Shown here piece by piece: positions 53,150-64,000 of a stretch of 64,000 bases of DNA. The stretch is from Unio delphinus. Lineage: Eukaryota > Mollusca > Bivalvia > Unionida > Unionidae. Within the stretch, counting starts at the first letter, position 1; the number at the start of each line of letters is the position of its first letter. The stretch spans positions 1,523,501 to 1,587,500 of the forward strand of contig JAQISU010000166.1 of NCBI GenBank assembly GCA_029339505.1, given 5' to 3'. Under the pieces are notes generated by a model, which was not told the DNA's origin, searched no databases, and saw only the letters and a list, made by a program, of their open reading frames with translations. A program made the position numbers and the translations under genes.

Positions 53150-54362
53150 CTCTATGTCATCATTATTATCGTCAGTCTCTTGACCTAGTGTGGTCGTCGC
53201 GGCACTGCGCTGCTGAACATCTGACCAGTTCCCTCCACTTGTCTCAATCATGTGCCAATGCATGTGTTTCTGCAAAACGTTTCCTGGTTAATTTTATTAC
53301 GTTTTCAGTCCACTTTCTTCTCTGTCTACCTCTCCTTTTGCCACCTGGACGCTGCCCTGCACTACTGTTGTGGATAGACTGCAGGCCCTAGTGATATTGC
53401 CATACTATTTCAGCTTTCTCTATTTGACGGTGGCGAGGAGGTCTTAATATTGGTGTACTTTGTGACTGATGGTGTTACGCACTTCTTCATTTGCGATCGG
53501 GTCCATGTAAGAGATGCCAAGGATGGTTCCGTGGCATCTCATTTCAAGTGCCTGGATTCATTGTTGTAAATCATGTCTAGGCATCACATGAATACAAAAA
53601 GATTGAGATGACAAGTCATCGCAAAAGTCTGTTATAGTTTTCAGATAAATATTCTTGTCTCTCCAAATGGTTCTACATTTTGACATAATTGCCGTTGTTT
53701 GAGCTGCTCATGACGAACATTCTGCTCTTGATCCCTCTTCGATGATTAAGGAACCAAGATATTTGATTGGTACACTGTGTTCAGTTCCTGTCGTCTGATT
53801 TTAATCTTGGCTAAGATTTGTTTGCCACTATTTGTCATCACCTTTGTCGTCTTAGCGCTTATCTCCATGTCAAATCAGGAAGATGTTTCATCCAGCTATT
53901 CACTAAGGAGGCAAATTCGTCTTAACTACCTGCCAGCCCATCAATGTCGTCTGCTAAGCGGAGTTTGGTAATGTTACACCCTCCAATGCTGGCTGTCTCA
54001 CTGTAGTTCTCCAGGGCTTCGCTCATAATGCTCTCTTAGTAGATGTTGAAAAGTGTGGGTGACAAGAGACAGCCTTGAAGTACTCCAACTGTTGTCTGAA
54101 ACCAGTCCCCAACAGAACATTGAGCAGTTAATACACTGGTATCCTTAGCATACAGCTGATTGATGGTATTGGTCAACTTTTAACCCATGTTGTACTTCTT
54201 GTTTGTGGCCCACAATCCCTCATTCCAAACTCTGTCAAGGGCCTTTTTGAAATATATGAACACATGATAGATGTTTTGTTGATATTGCGAGTACTTTTCA
54301 CACAAAACCCTGAGTTTGAATATTTGTTCTGTTGTACATCTTCCACTCCTGAACTCTGCATG
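53150..54362 (-). mobile_element. LINE fragment (RT C-terminal half and 3' end), minus strand
   Basis: Reading the minus strand from 54362, the blocks VEDVQQNKYSN and FCVKSTRNINKTSIMCSY mark frame-shifted RT sequence. Next come LTEFGMRDCGPQTRST (corresponding to the palm Asp region), GVLQGCLLSPTLFNIY (near 54080) and LRLADDIDGLAG, the catalytic box (near 53960). Near 53340-53160 lies a C-terminal basic segment (GGKRRGRQRRKWTENVIK...WRELVRCSAA). The 5' half is missing and many stops break the frame. The type is unlike the YADDTQIY LINE at 15.8 kb, so two LINE lineages are present. Clade was not assigned. Confidence 0.85.
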
Positions 54363-54365
54363 TTC

Positions 54366-54425
54366 TACCCTATGTGCATTTACCTAAATAAAGAGTATTT
54401 GATATGTAACCTCCCCCCCCCCCCC
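54366..54425. repeat. Third 53-bp repeat copy and C homopolymer
   Basis: ACCCTATGTGCATTTACC, AAATAAAGAGTATTTGATAT and GTAACCTC, ending in a run of about 14 C. Homopolymer length may be unreliable. Confidence 0.8.
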
Positions 54426-54429
54426 ATTT

Positions 54430-55140
54430 GATTTGTGATATAAACATTTGTCATAGAAATTTAAATCTGATTAAAATGTATCCTACATTTTTTAATATGT
54501 GAGATAAAGTGTGCTTCTGTAAATATATTGCTTCAACGGTAAACTGAGTAAGTTAATAACATAATCTGCTTGCATTTTGCCCTGTAATATAATTTTTACC
54601 TCTAAGACAAATTCGTTATTAATGATGACACTCATTTTTAGTTAGTCCCAATAAATACATCAAAAGTTCCTTTTTAAAATAAACACATGAAATATGAGTC
54701 ACATATTTTAGATCTATTACAAAGATTTCATAAATTACACGCAATGTTTCTTATTTATTTAGAATTCTTTTTCTGGCAGCCATACTTTTAACTTTGGACA
54801 TTTTGTTTCACTTAATGTTAAATCAAATTATTCAAACTATTCTATCAAATTGATAAATTAATTTGACCTAATACATTCAATGATATTTTATTACAAATCA
54901 GTTTTTGATCAAATTCGTCTATTTTTGCTATTAGCCCTATTTGTCAAGGAAATAACTGGGTGTACAAATGACATGAAAATATTATGTCAAAGCAAGCTGT
55001 ACACACAGTCGTGATGAGAGCGAATAGCAAGATAACTTACGTTTATATCTTTTCTCAGAAACTTTAAATGTTCCAGCTCGTACATAATCCATTCATCTTT
55101 GTGTATATTTCAATGGCACTTGTTCTTCCATGCACCGTCG
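54430..55140. other. Unique AT-rich stretch
   Basis: No array, transposon motif or convincing reading frame was found. Confidence 0.4.
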
Positions 55141-55149
55141 CGAACAAAT

Positions 55150-55640
55150 TAAGTCTTCCTTATTTTGCTGTTTGCGTGGAAACTTAATACTAATTCCCAC
55201 TTCCTTATTTTGTTATTTTCGATGGAAATTAATGCACATTCCCACTTTTTGTTTTGTAATTTTCTGAAGATTTCTTCCTAATTCACACTTTATTTTGTCG
55301 TGAGGAAATCGGTGCTAAATTACACTTCTTTTCTTGTTGCCATTCTCGACCGAATGTAATACTTATTTATACACGCTTACCCTGTTTGTGTTTTGTCAGT
55401 CCGGAAGGAACTCTTGCTATTTTCCTTAGGAAGGTGAACAAAGTCGTGAACCGTGTGAATTTTGAATCACTCATTAGGATGTATTTCGTTTCATATATCA
55501 TTTCTGCTTTGAATTTTAAATTCTGAATTAGCATGTATTAATTTCCATATTTCAATATATCTACTTTGAATCTAAATTTCGAATGATCATGTATTACTTT
55601 CCGTATTTCATTGTGCTTTGAAGTAAAATTAATATTAGCA
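55150..55640. repeat. Two old degenerate ~60-bp tandem repeats
   Basis: In 55150-55390, TTCCTTATTTTG, GGAAACTTAAT and AATTCCCACTT segments recur about four times. In 55460-55640, TTTGAATTTAAATT, AGCATGTATTA and TTCCATATTTCA segments recur about three times. Confidence 0.5.
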
Positions 55641-55788
55641 TTTATATCTGTGTTTCATTCAATTTCTGCCTTTTTGCGTTTTGTTTGGAACCTATGTTAT
55701 GTTTAAGTGGGTTACAGACGTCTGATTTCAAATGCTTTCATTTGTCGAGTATATATTGGAATAAATTACGAATACATTTTCCTTAGCT

Positions 55789-55792
<4 letters not shown>

Positions 55793-55869
<77 letters not shown>
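55793..55869. repeat. (TA)n microsatellite
   Basis: An uninterrupted TA run of about 38 units. Confidence 0.98.
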
Positions 55870-57239
<1,370 letters not shown>

Positions 57240-59224
57240 CATTCATTTAAAGAATCATATCATATGCGTTTTATGTCGGAATGAAATAGTTTTAAAAAAG
57301 GCACTTGACAGTGATGGAGATTTTCAAGGTGTGCTGTTCTTTAAATCAATTCAAATTCTTAACTTTGTCTCCTGCAATAATTTTTCTAATGTCATGCAAT
57401 TTATTATGAGTTGCTATCCTTTTCATGTGTGGAAAAAGACGTCATCCTTAAGCTGCATGTAATATGAAACGGAAAACTAGTGGTAGATTCAGAATATTAT
57501 GGGAGGCTAGGCTTCGGTAGGACTTAAGTGGTTGCGTTAACAAGCAGATCTGTGGTAGGGAATCATCAACTGACCCATGGAGGCAACATCCCTAGAACAC
57601 TTACTGATTAAATAGCTTCCAAGACATAATTGTAAACTTCTAACTGTAAAACAAATCAAGGAGGCAAATATATTTTATCTATGTCGGATATTGTTCTGCA
57701 TTGCTCATTCTTGTTTCTTTTATTTTGCCTCGACGTTGCTATTATACATTCTATTATCACGCGATACAAATTTGTAAACAAAACAAGTTCTTACTGCATA
57801 GCTACTTTAATTAATTAGCATAACGATTCCTTACCTTGTTATATCAAGTAAAACTACAGTAACAATTTCGTCTGCCTCTCCTGTATGGTTAAATTTAAAA
57901 TATTTAGTGCTTCCACTTCAATCAAATGAATGAGTCATTTAAATTAACATAAAAATTATCTTCCTCTACCGAATGAAATTGCAAGTTGAAGTATTTCTAC
58001 TTTAACTGTTCCGCTTGACCGGTTATAACAGCAATAGGAAGCACGTCAGAAATTCCTGGAAGGTCTCTTTTGACCTAAAAAGAATATTTTAAAAAAAAGC
58101 AACTGGCAGTGTTTCAGTCATTTTTAAGTAGGTTGTCAAGATGCTCTTATTCTTGGTGTTATTAATGGTCTTAACTTTGACCTTGAAACTAGATGATACA
58201 CCTTTGTTTTCTTTCTTTTTCTTAAAATAAAAAATGTTGGAACTGGTTTTTTCCCCCAAATTGATGGTTGAAAACATTTTCTCATTCCCTTATTTTATTT
58301 ATTTTAATTACTTCTTTTTGTTCTTTTCAAGAAACAATCTGTCCTGGTGTTTTTTTCTTCATCTTGGATACTGTATTTGTCTTTGGAAATAAATCACGCA
58401 AGGTTCTAATCGAAAAACAAAAAAAAATTGTTTTCCTCTCGTTATCAACAATTTATTCCAATTAAAATAGTATGGTCTTTAAATGTAATGATATATGTCT
58501 TAAGTGATTTTACTTTACTTTCATTGGCGGAAAATGTGAAAACCGAACCGCAAACTGACAGGATACAAAAATATAACTGCAACATCTTTTATTTAAACAC
58601 AGATTAAAATGGCAGTCTATTTGATAGAGTTTGTAACTACTATTTAGCATAATTTTATCTAATACATCTTTCCAGATTTACAATATGGTTAAGGTTTTCG
58701 TAAGCGGGAACTCCATGCACTTTTCTTTGCTGTTTTTGTTTTAAATAACAAGGGAAGTTTTGCCTTTACACGAAATGGGATAAAAAAAAAAATTTGGTGT
58801 GTAAGTAATGGCTGACTGAATGATAGTGTGTTTTTATAGAGTACGATCAAGTATAGTGTAGTCATATTTAGAGGTCATACATGCTTCAGTAATTTTTTTT
58901 TTTTTGAAATAAGTTTTCATTGCAAATAATATAATCTCCTATGGTTTCTAATTACCATAGTCGGTTTGTCACTCTGTCAACTTTTAAGGCAGATATCCTA
59001 CACCAATAGCAACAACTTTAATTTTGCATCGGAGACAAGGTTTCAATCAAATATCCTATGAAAAGTGGCAAAGAATAATGTTGTACCTTTTCCAAACTCT
59101 TCCAGAAAATTAGATTCTCGACAAAGAAATGCAGCCTCGAAATATTGTTATATATGTTTGAAATATTTTCTGCGTTAAATAAAACGCTTGCCAATAATTC
59201 GTTAGGATACTCACGTGTGTATTA
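57240..59224. other. Unique AT-rich stretch
   Basis: No repeat family or gene was recognised. Frames of 62-65 codons near 58089-58465 are low-complexity Lys/Phe-rich and not supported. Confidence 0.4.
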
Positions 59225-59227
59225 CTC

Positions 59228-60520
59228 ATTATAATTAATATTAATATTAAACATTAGCGACAGCAAAACTATTACGTCAAAGTCAATATTAAACATTAGT
59301 GACAACAAAACTAAAACGTCAAAGTCAATATTATATATATTAAACAATACTAAACAATAAAGACAGCACAAAACTAATGCATCAAAGTCAATACTAAACA
59401 ATAAAGACAGCAAAACTAATACATCAAAGTCAACATTAAACAGTAAACACAGCACAAATTGTACGTCAAAACCAATATTAAACAATAAAGACAGCAAAAT
59501 TAATACATCAAAGTCAAGAAAATTAAACAATAGCGACAATGTCAAAGTCAATATTAACCAATAAAGACAGCACAAATAATACATCAAAGTCAATATTAAC
59601 CAATAAAGACAGCAAAAATAATACATCAAAGTCAACATTAAACAATAAAGACAGCAAAAACTAATACATCAAAGCCAACATTAACCAATAAAGACAGCAC
59701 AAATAATACATCAAAGTCAACATTAACCAATAAAGACAGCAAAAATAATACATCAAAGTCAATATTAACCAATAAAGACAGCAAAAATAATACATCAAAG
59801 TCAACATTAACCAATAAAGACAGCACAAATAATACATCAAAGTCAATATTAACCAATAAAGACAGCAAAAATAATACATCAAAGTCAACATTAAACAATA
59901 AAGACAGCAAAAACTAATACATCAAAGTCAATATTAACCAATAAAGACAGCACAAATAATACATCAAAGTCAACATTAAACAATAAAGACAGCAAAAACT
60001 AATACATCAAAGCCAACATTAACCAATAAAGACAGCACAAATAATACATCAAAGTCAACATTAACCAATAAAGACAGCACAAATAATACATCAAAGTCAA
60101 TATTAACCAATAAAGACAGCACAAATAATACATCAAAGTCAATATTAACCAATAAAGACAGCACAAATAATACATCGAAGTCATTACTAAACAATAAAGA
60201 TAGCAAAAACTAATACATCAAAGTCAATATTAAACAATAAAGACAGCACAAAACTAATACATCAAAGTCAACATTAAACAATAAAAACAGCAAAACTAAT
60301 ACATCGAAGTCATTACTAAACAATAAAGACAGCAAAACTAATACATCAAAATCAATAATAAACAAAAAAAAACAGCAAAACTAATAAATCAAAATCAATA
60401 ATAAACAATAAAGACAACATATATAATACATGAAAGTCAATATTAAACAACATACACAAACATAATACGTCTAACTTAGTATTAAATAACAAACACAAAA
60501 ATTATACATTAAAGTCAAAT
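59228..60520. repeat. 42-bp satellite array, about 31 copies
   Basis: The unit combines AACAATAAAGACAGCAAAAA and TAATACATCAAAGTCAATAT. The block beginning AACAATAAAGACAGC with AAAGCCAACATTAACC at 59641 recurs at 59979, a 338-bp higher-order shift. Both array edges are diverged. The 42-bp period explains the 60-138-codon Leu/Tyr/Cys-rich minus frames. Confidence 0.95.
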
Positions 60521-60884
60521 TAAATAATTAAGGATAAGACATTGATGTCTTTCCAAACCGTTACATTTGTAACACAAACATAAACTTTTTTCTTCTGAAA
60601 CGGGTATTTATCGTTCTGTTAACGTTGTGTCCGTTAAAATAAGATTTTTTAAAAATTTAATTATTTGTTTAATTATTTGTTCATTTTTTAAAATTAATTA
60701 ATTACATTGTTTTTTTGCGTCATCATTGTTTTTCTCAGTTGTGCTGAATTTTATTATAAATTTAATTATGAAATTAATTTTTAATTTCATTTCGAAAATG
60801 ATACTTTTTTTTGGCAACATATACAAGCAAATGGTACACCTGGTTCAACCGAAGGTGCTTTAAGAACGTAAAACTGATATTAAG

Positions 60885-61092
60885 TCGTATTCAGTATAAA
60901 ACAAATTGTATCTCATCCTGCCCAAACAAATTTGTATTCTGTAAACAAAAAATTGTATCTCTGCCTGCCCATACAAATTTGTATTCAGTACAAAACCAAT
61001 AGTATCTCTGCCTGTCCATATAAATTCGTATTCAGTAAAAAACCAATAGTATCTCTGCCTGTCCATACAAATTCGTATTCAGTACAAAGTAC
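60885..61092. repeat. ~47-bp minisatellite, 4-5 copies
   Basis: TCTCTGCCTGTCCATACAAA, TTCGTATTCAGTA and AAACCAATAGTA repeat. Small frames on both strands are by-products. Confidence 0.92.
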
Positions 61093-61099
61093 TAGTACA

Positions 61100-61820
61100 T
61101 TCCATGGAACATTAAATTAATATTTTGACAAACAGTGAGGGACCGGGTGTACAGAAAATGAGTCTTTTAGCTAGAGATTTAGTAATGCATTCATTAAAAA
61201 GAGAAAGTGGGATAAACATGGCGTGTAGAGGCAATTGACTGGACTGTCTTTTGTCTTTTATAGGTGTATTGTCTTGAACTGTAGTGACGGTGACCCTTCT
61301 ATCACATAACACCATATTTTTTTAAACAATGGCTGCTATCCTGTGATAATAATCTTCAATCTTTACTTTTTTCAGAAATAAAGGATCCAAGGATTGACAA
61401 ATAATAACATTTTAGTTATATACAATCAACTGAGGTGTACATAGGTGGAATCTCATGGAAGCGTTTCCTCCCTTTCTGAATTCTCATGTTTAACAAAAAA
61501 AATAAGGCACAGTCCTCTAATAAGCGTCATACACGTCATTATGCTATTTTTTAATAATAAATAGTATTTAATACGTAACGTCACAAATAGCAAGCAAGAT
61601 CATACTGTTATGGAGATTAATATCATCACAGGTCTTCTAAACTTCGACCATTTTAAAATCGATCGTATTGGTAAGAAAAGAATCCACGCATTTCAGCAGC
61701 ATATAAAGCTAACATAGACACTATACATTTTCTTAGCATCTTGGTCTAATCAAAGCCGACACCTTTGGAGAAAAGAATTCTACCAATAATATCATGAACA
61801 AATTCCTCATCTGATATGCA
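61100..61820. other. Unique stretch
   Basis: No array, transposon motif or convincing reading frame was found. Confidence 0.4.
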
Positions 61821-61823
61821 GTG

Positions 61824-62080
61824 TGGTTGTTGTTGTTGTTGTTGTTGTAGGGTTTAACGCCATTTTTCAGCCCACTATGGGCTATATATGGTGGCCAGTA
61901 TTATTGGTGGAGGAAGAACCCGGGAAAATCCCGGAAAGAAACACCGACTCGAGAGAATCTACTGACAAGCTTTCTCACATAAACTCACTTTCTGAAACTC
62001 AAACCGATGCGGACAGAGGTGAGATGGCAATGCTCGGTAATGGAGAGAGCTTTAGTGCTCGGCCACTCGGGGCCTCGGTA
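61824..62080 (-). mobile_element. tRNA-derived SINE, minus strand
   Basis: Read on the minus strand: GAGGCCCCGAGTGGCCGAGC head with a decayed A box, a B-box-like GGTTTGAGTTT, and TATGTGAGAAAGCTT. These are followed by CGGGATTTTCCCGGG-TTCTTCCTCCACC, GGCCACCATATATAGCC and GGCGTTAAACC, ending in an (AAC)n tail (61824-61850 on the plus strand). Same family as 49330-49579 and 42773-42895. A 6-bp GCAGTG on both sides (61818 and 62082) may be a short target-site duplication. The 97-codon plus frame across it is antisense to the SINE and not a gene. Confidence 0.9.
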
Positions 62081-62094
62081 GGCAGTGAAGTAAA

Positions 62095-63221
62095 TACATC
62101 AATACTGATGTCATAATACGTACCCAAACTATTTCTCTTTGCCGCTCATTTCTTTGACTGCAAATAACTTCATGGATTATTAACTCGGTGTAAGAACAGC
62201 TGCAGTGTTTACAGACTTGTTTGATAATTATTTGGAACCATTATCAGAACGTTTGTATGGAGTGTAATTAACTGTACCTTTTTTAATGTCATGGTAATTT
62301 TCCATAAAACTGATGTTTTAATCTAAGTATGAATATTTTGAAATCTTTTGTAGGACAAGTCAATGTCACACACGTTTGTAAAGCACTCGCTTTCCTTTCT
62401 ATACACATCATAAGCATTAAATGGTATACTTTGTTTACACAGAACTTTTCCTGGAAGTATTTTTTCTCTAACAAAGAGCTCAGCATATTTATTAGAATTA
62501 TATTTTTTAAATGCTTCATATATATGGAAAAAAGTATATGTCTTGTAACATGTTATCTACAAAGATATAGACAATCTGAGTATAAGAACTCTAATTATTT
62601 TAGATTTGACCACGACTTAATTTACCAAATAAACTTTCACTTATTCCTTGTGTATGATGTCAGCACAGCTTTGCAGAAATTCACTACAATGATGTTAAAA
62701 GTACATCCATCTTTCTTGACTCTCAGAGTCTGATATATGAACACAATCAAGAAAAGAATACAAATTGTTTTGTATAAACTGACGTAGACAAGAGGATTGG
62801 ATCTAGCATCATAAGTGCTAAACCCATAAAGACAAGAAGACATTCTTCTGTTAGTACAACTCCTGTCTACTTCTAACAAACATGTCATATTGGAACACAT
62901 ATTATTCCAACATGCGCTATTACATTTAAAATGGGTTTAGTACGACTGCCAATTTTCCAATTAAATTTCTCGCGTGTAATTTGTCTCTTCTGTTCCAAAA
63001 CTATTACACAAGTTTTAGAAACGTTGAAGGCAAAGTTCCGTATAAGGTAACATCTGTTACATTTACGAGTCATATTTTGCAAATAAAGAACTTAGTAAAC
63101 CAAATAAACTAACTGTGTTAAATGTAACTGAGTAGGTTTTCGATAATTTTACCTGTTAGGCTATTCCACCTCATATTTTGCATTTGATTAGTAACAAATT
63201 GAAAATGAATGATTCTATTTC

Positions 63222-63224
<3 letters not shown>
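62095..63224. other. Unique stretch, no supported gene
   Basis: The 134-codon plus frame at 62329-62733 and the 87-codon minus frame at 62637-62900 overlap and show no domain, targeting signal or codon evidence. Confidence 0.4.

Positions 63225-63306
<82 letters not shown>
63225..63306. repeat. (TA)n microsatellite
   Basis: An uninterrupted TA run of about 40 units. Confidence 0.98.
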
Positions 63307-63308
<2 letters not shown>

Positions 63309-63309
63309 C

Positions 63310-64000
63310 ATGTATTTGTAGTCCCTCTCTACTTGAATAGACTAATCTAAAATAAAATATGTGAAAGATTTCTAAACGAGAGAATCTCTGTCTGTTTGTC
63401 TGTCTAATATTCATTGTAATAATAATAATTAAGTCTTATTCATTGTACATAAGGAGCAATAACTGTATTTCATTGTACATAAGGAATATTTATTATTCAA
63501 TTACTGTCTCCGTAGTAAAAATTTAACATTTCAGCTGAAATTTGACCGTCTCCCAATTAGATATAGGTGAAAAATCGGAAAGGAGCATAATTATTTCCAG
63601 TAGTATGGAATTTCCAATCAAGAATATAATATTTAAATGACCAGCGTAGAGTTTATGATTTACAATTTACAACAATGACAACATACGAAAATGTACTGTA
63701 ATGCTTTTTTATTCAAATTTGTTTCTTGTTGGACAATATAACATGAAAATAGTATCTGCCAACTTTTGGCGATTAGGTGTTTCTGAAACGAGCAAACACG
63801 TGTTTGATTACTTAAGAGAAATGTATATCATATACATTGATTACAAGACAAATATTAAGAAGGTCACCTGTCATTTATCAGAGGTCTATGGAGTTACAAG
63901 TGAATGTTAAGCGGTATACTTTCAACTAAAGAAGAGTTTGTATTTTTTTTCTCATTAAGTTTGTGTATGATATAAAGATTGTTTAAGGAATTTTCAAAAT
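63310..64000. other. Unique AT-rich stretch at window end
   Basis: A short direct repeat TTCATTGTACATAAGGA occurs at 63439 and 63470. Nothing else was recognised. Confidence 0.45.

Noticed and set aside
59222..60206. Several Leu/Cys/Tyr-rich minus frames resembling membrane proteins
   Set aside because: The 42-bp array period (14 codons) creates them in more than one frame at once.
61823..62116. 97-codon plus frame beginning with poly-Val
   Set aside because: It is antisense to a minus-strand SINE and starts in the SINE's (AAC)n tail.
62329..62733. 134-codon plus frame overlapping an 87-codon minus frame
   Set aside because: No recognisable domain; Phe/Ile/Lys-rich composition reflects base content.

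Overview
This window looks like non-coding DNA from a metazoan nuclear genome, most plausibly a mollusc and probably a bivalve. It is AT-rich and has no operons, ribosome-binding sites or dense reading frames. It carries tRNA-derived SINEs whose central domain resembles the molluscan V-SINE type, a CR1/L2-like LINE with an (ATT)n tail, a second LINE, a decayed Ty3/gypsy element and a pogo/Tigger-like DNA transposon. No host protein-coding gene could be identified with confidence. The species cannot be named from sequence alone.

The main feature is tandem repetition. At least twenty-five unrelated minisatellite or satellite arrays (unit 12 to 67 bp) cover a little over a quarter of the window by my own boundaries. 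About ten (TA)n tracts of 60-100 bp and many other microsatellites add a few percent more. Most long open frames here are artefacts of these arrays, because units of 12, 27, 30, 36, 42 or 51 bp keep a frame open.

Layout. 0.5-7 kb: short minisatellites, (CA)n, (TA)n and (TCTA)n between unique stretches. 7-10.7 kb: mostly unique. 10.7-12.5 kb: two minisatellites and a compound TA/CA/CATA block. 13.85-16.9 kb: decayed CR1/L2-like LINE. 17.56, 27.47 and 47.54 kb: three copies of an unrecognised ~320-bp dispersed repeat with a related minus-strand reading frame. 19-27 kb: a run of arrays, including a 29-bp array (1.7 kb) and a 40-bp satellite (2.9 kb) with a 500-bp higher-order repeat. 28.3-31.97 kb: a 27-bp array, a truncated second copy of the LINE 3' end and a very homogeneous 44-bp array. 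32.2-32.75 kb: probable solo LTR. 38.1-45.3 kb: 35-bp, 12-bp, ~25-bp, 67-bp and 64-bp arrays; the 67-bp array grows out of the tail of a SINE. 45.94-47.42 kb: a pogo-like element keeping only the transposase DNA-binding domain. 48-49.2 kb: 24-bp array, then a complete SINE with a 14-bp target-site duplication. 50-52.4 kb: internally deleted Ty3/gypsy element (gag zinc knuckle, protease, LTR-like flanks). 53.1-54.4 kb: minus-strand LINE RT fragment inserted in a 53-bp repeat. 54.4-59.2 kb: mostly unique. 59.2-60.5 kb: 42-bp array. 61.8-62.1 kb: a minus-strand SINE. 62.1-64 kb: unique DNA plus one (TA)n tract.

No genes appear to work together here. What can be read is the history of transposons landing in and seeding tandem arrays. 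The points most worth a second look are the ~320-bp dispersed repeat with its shared membrane-peptide frame, the DNA-binding-domain-only pogo element, and the SINE-derived minisatellite.
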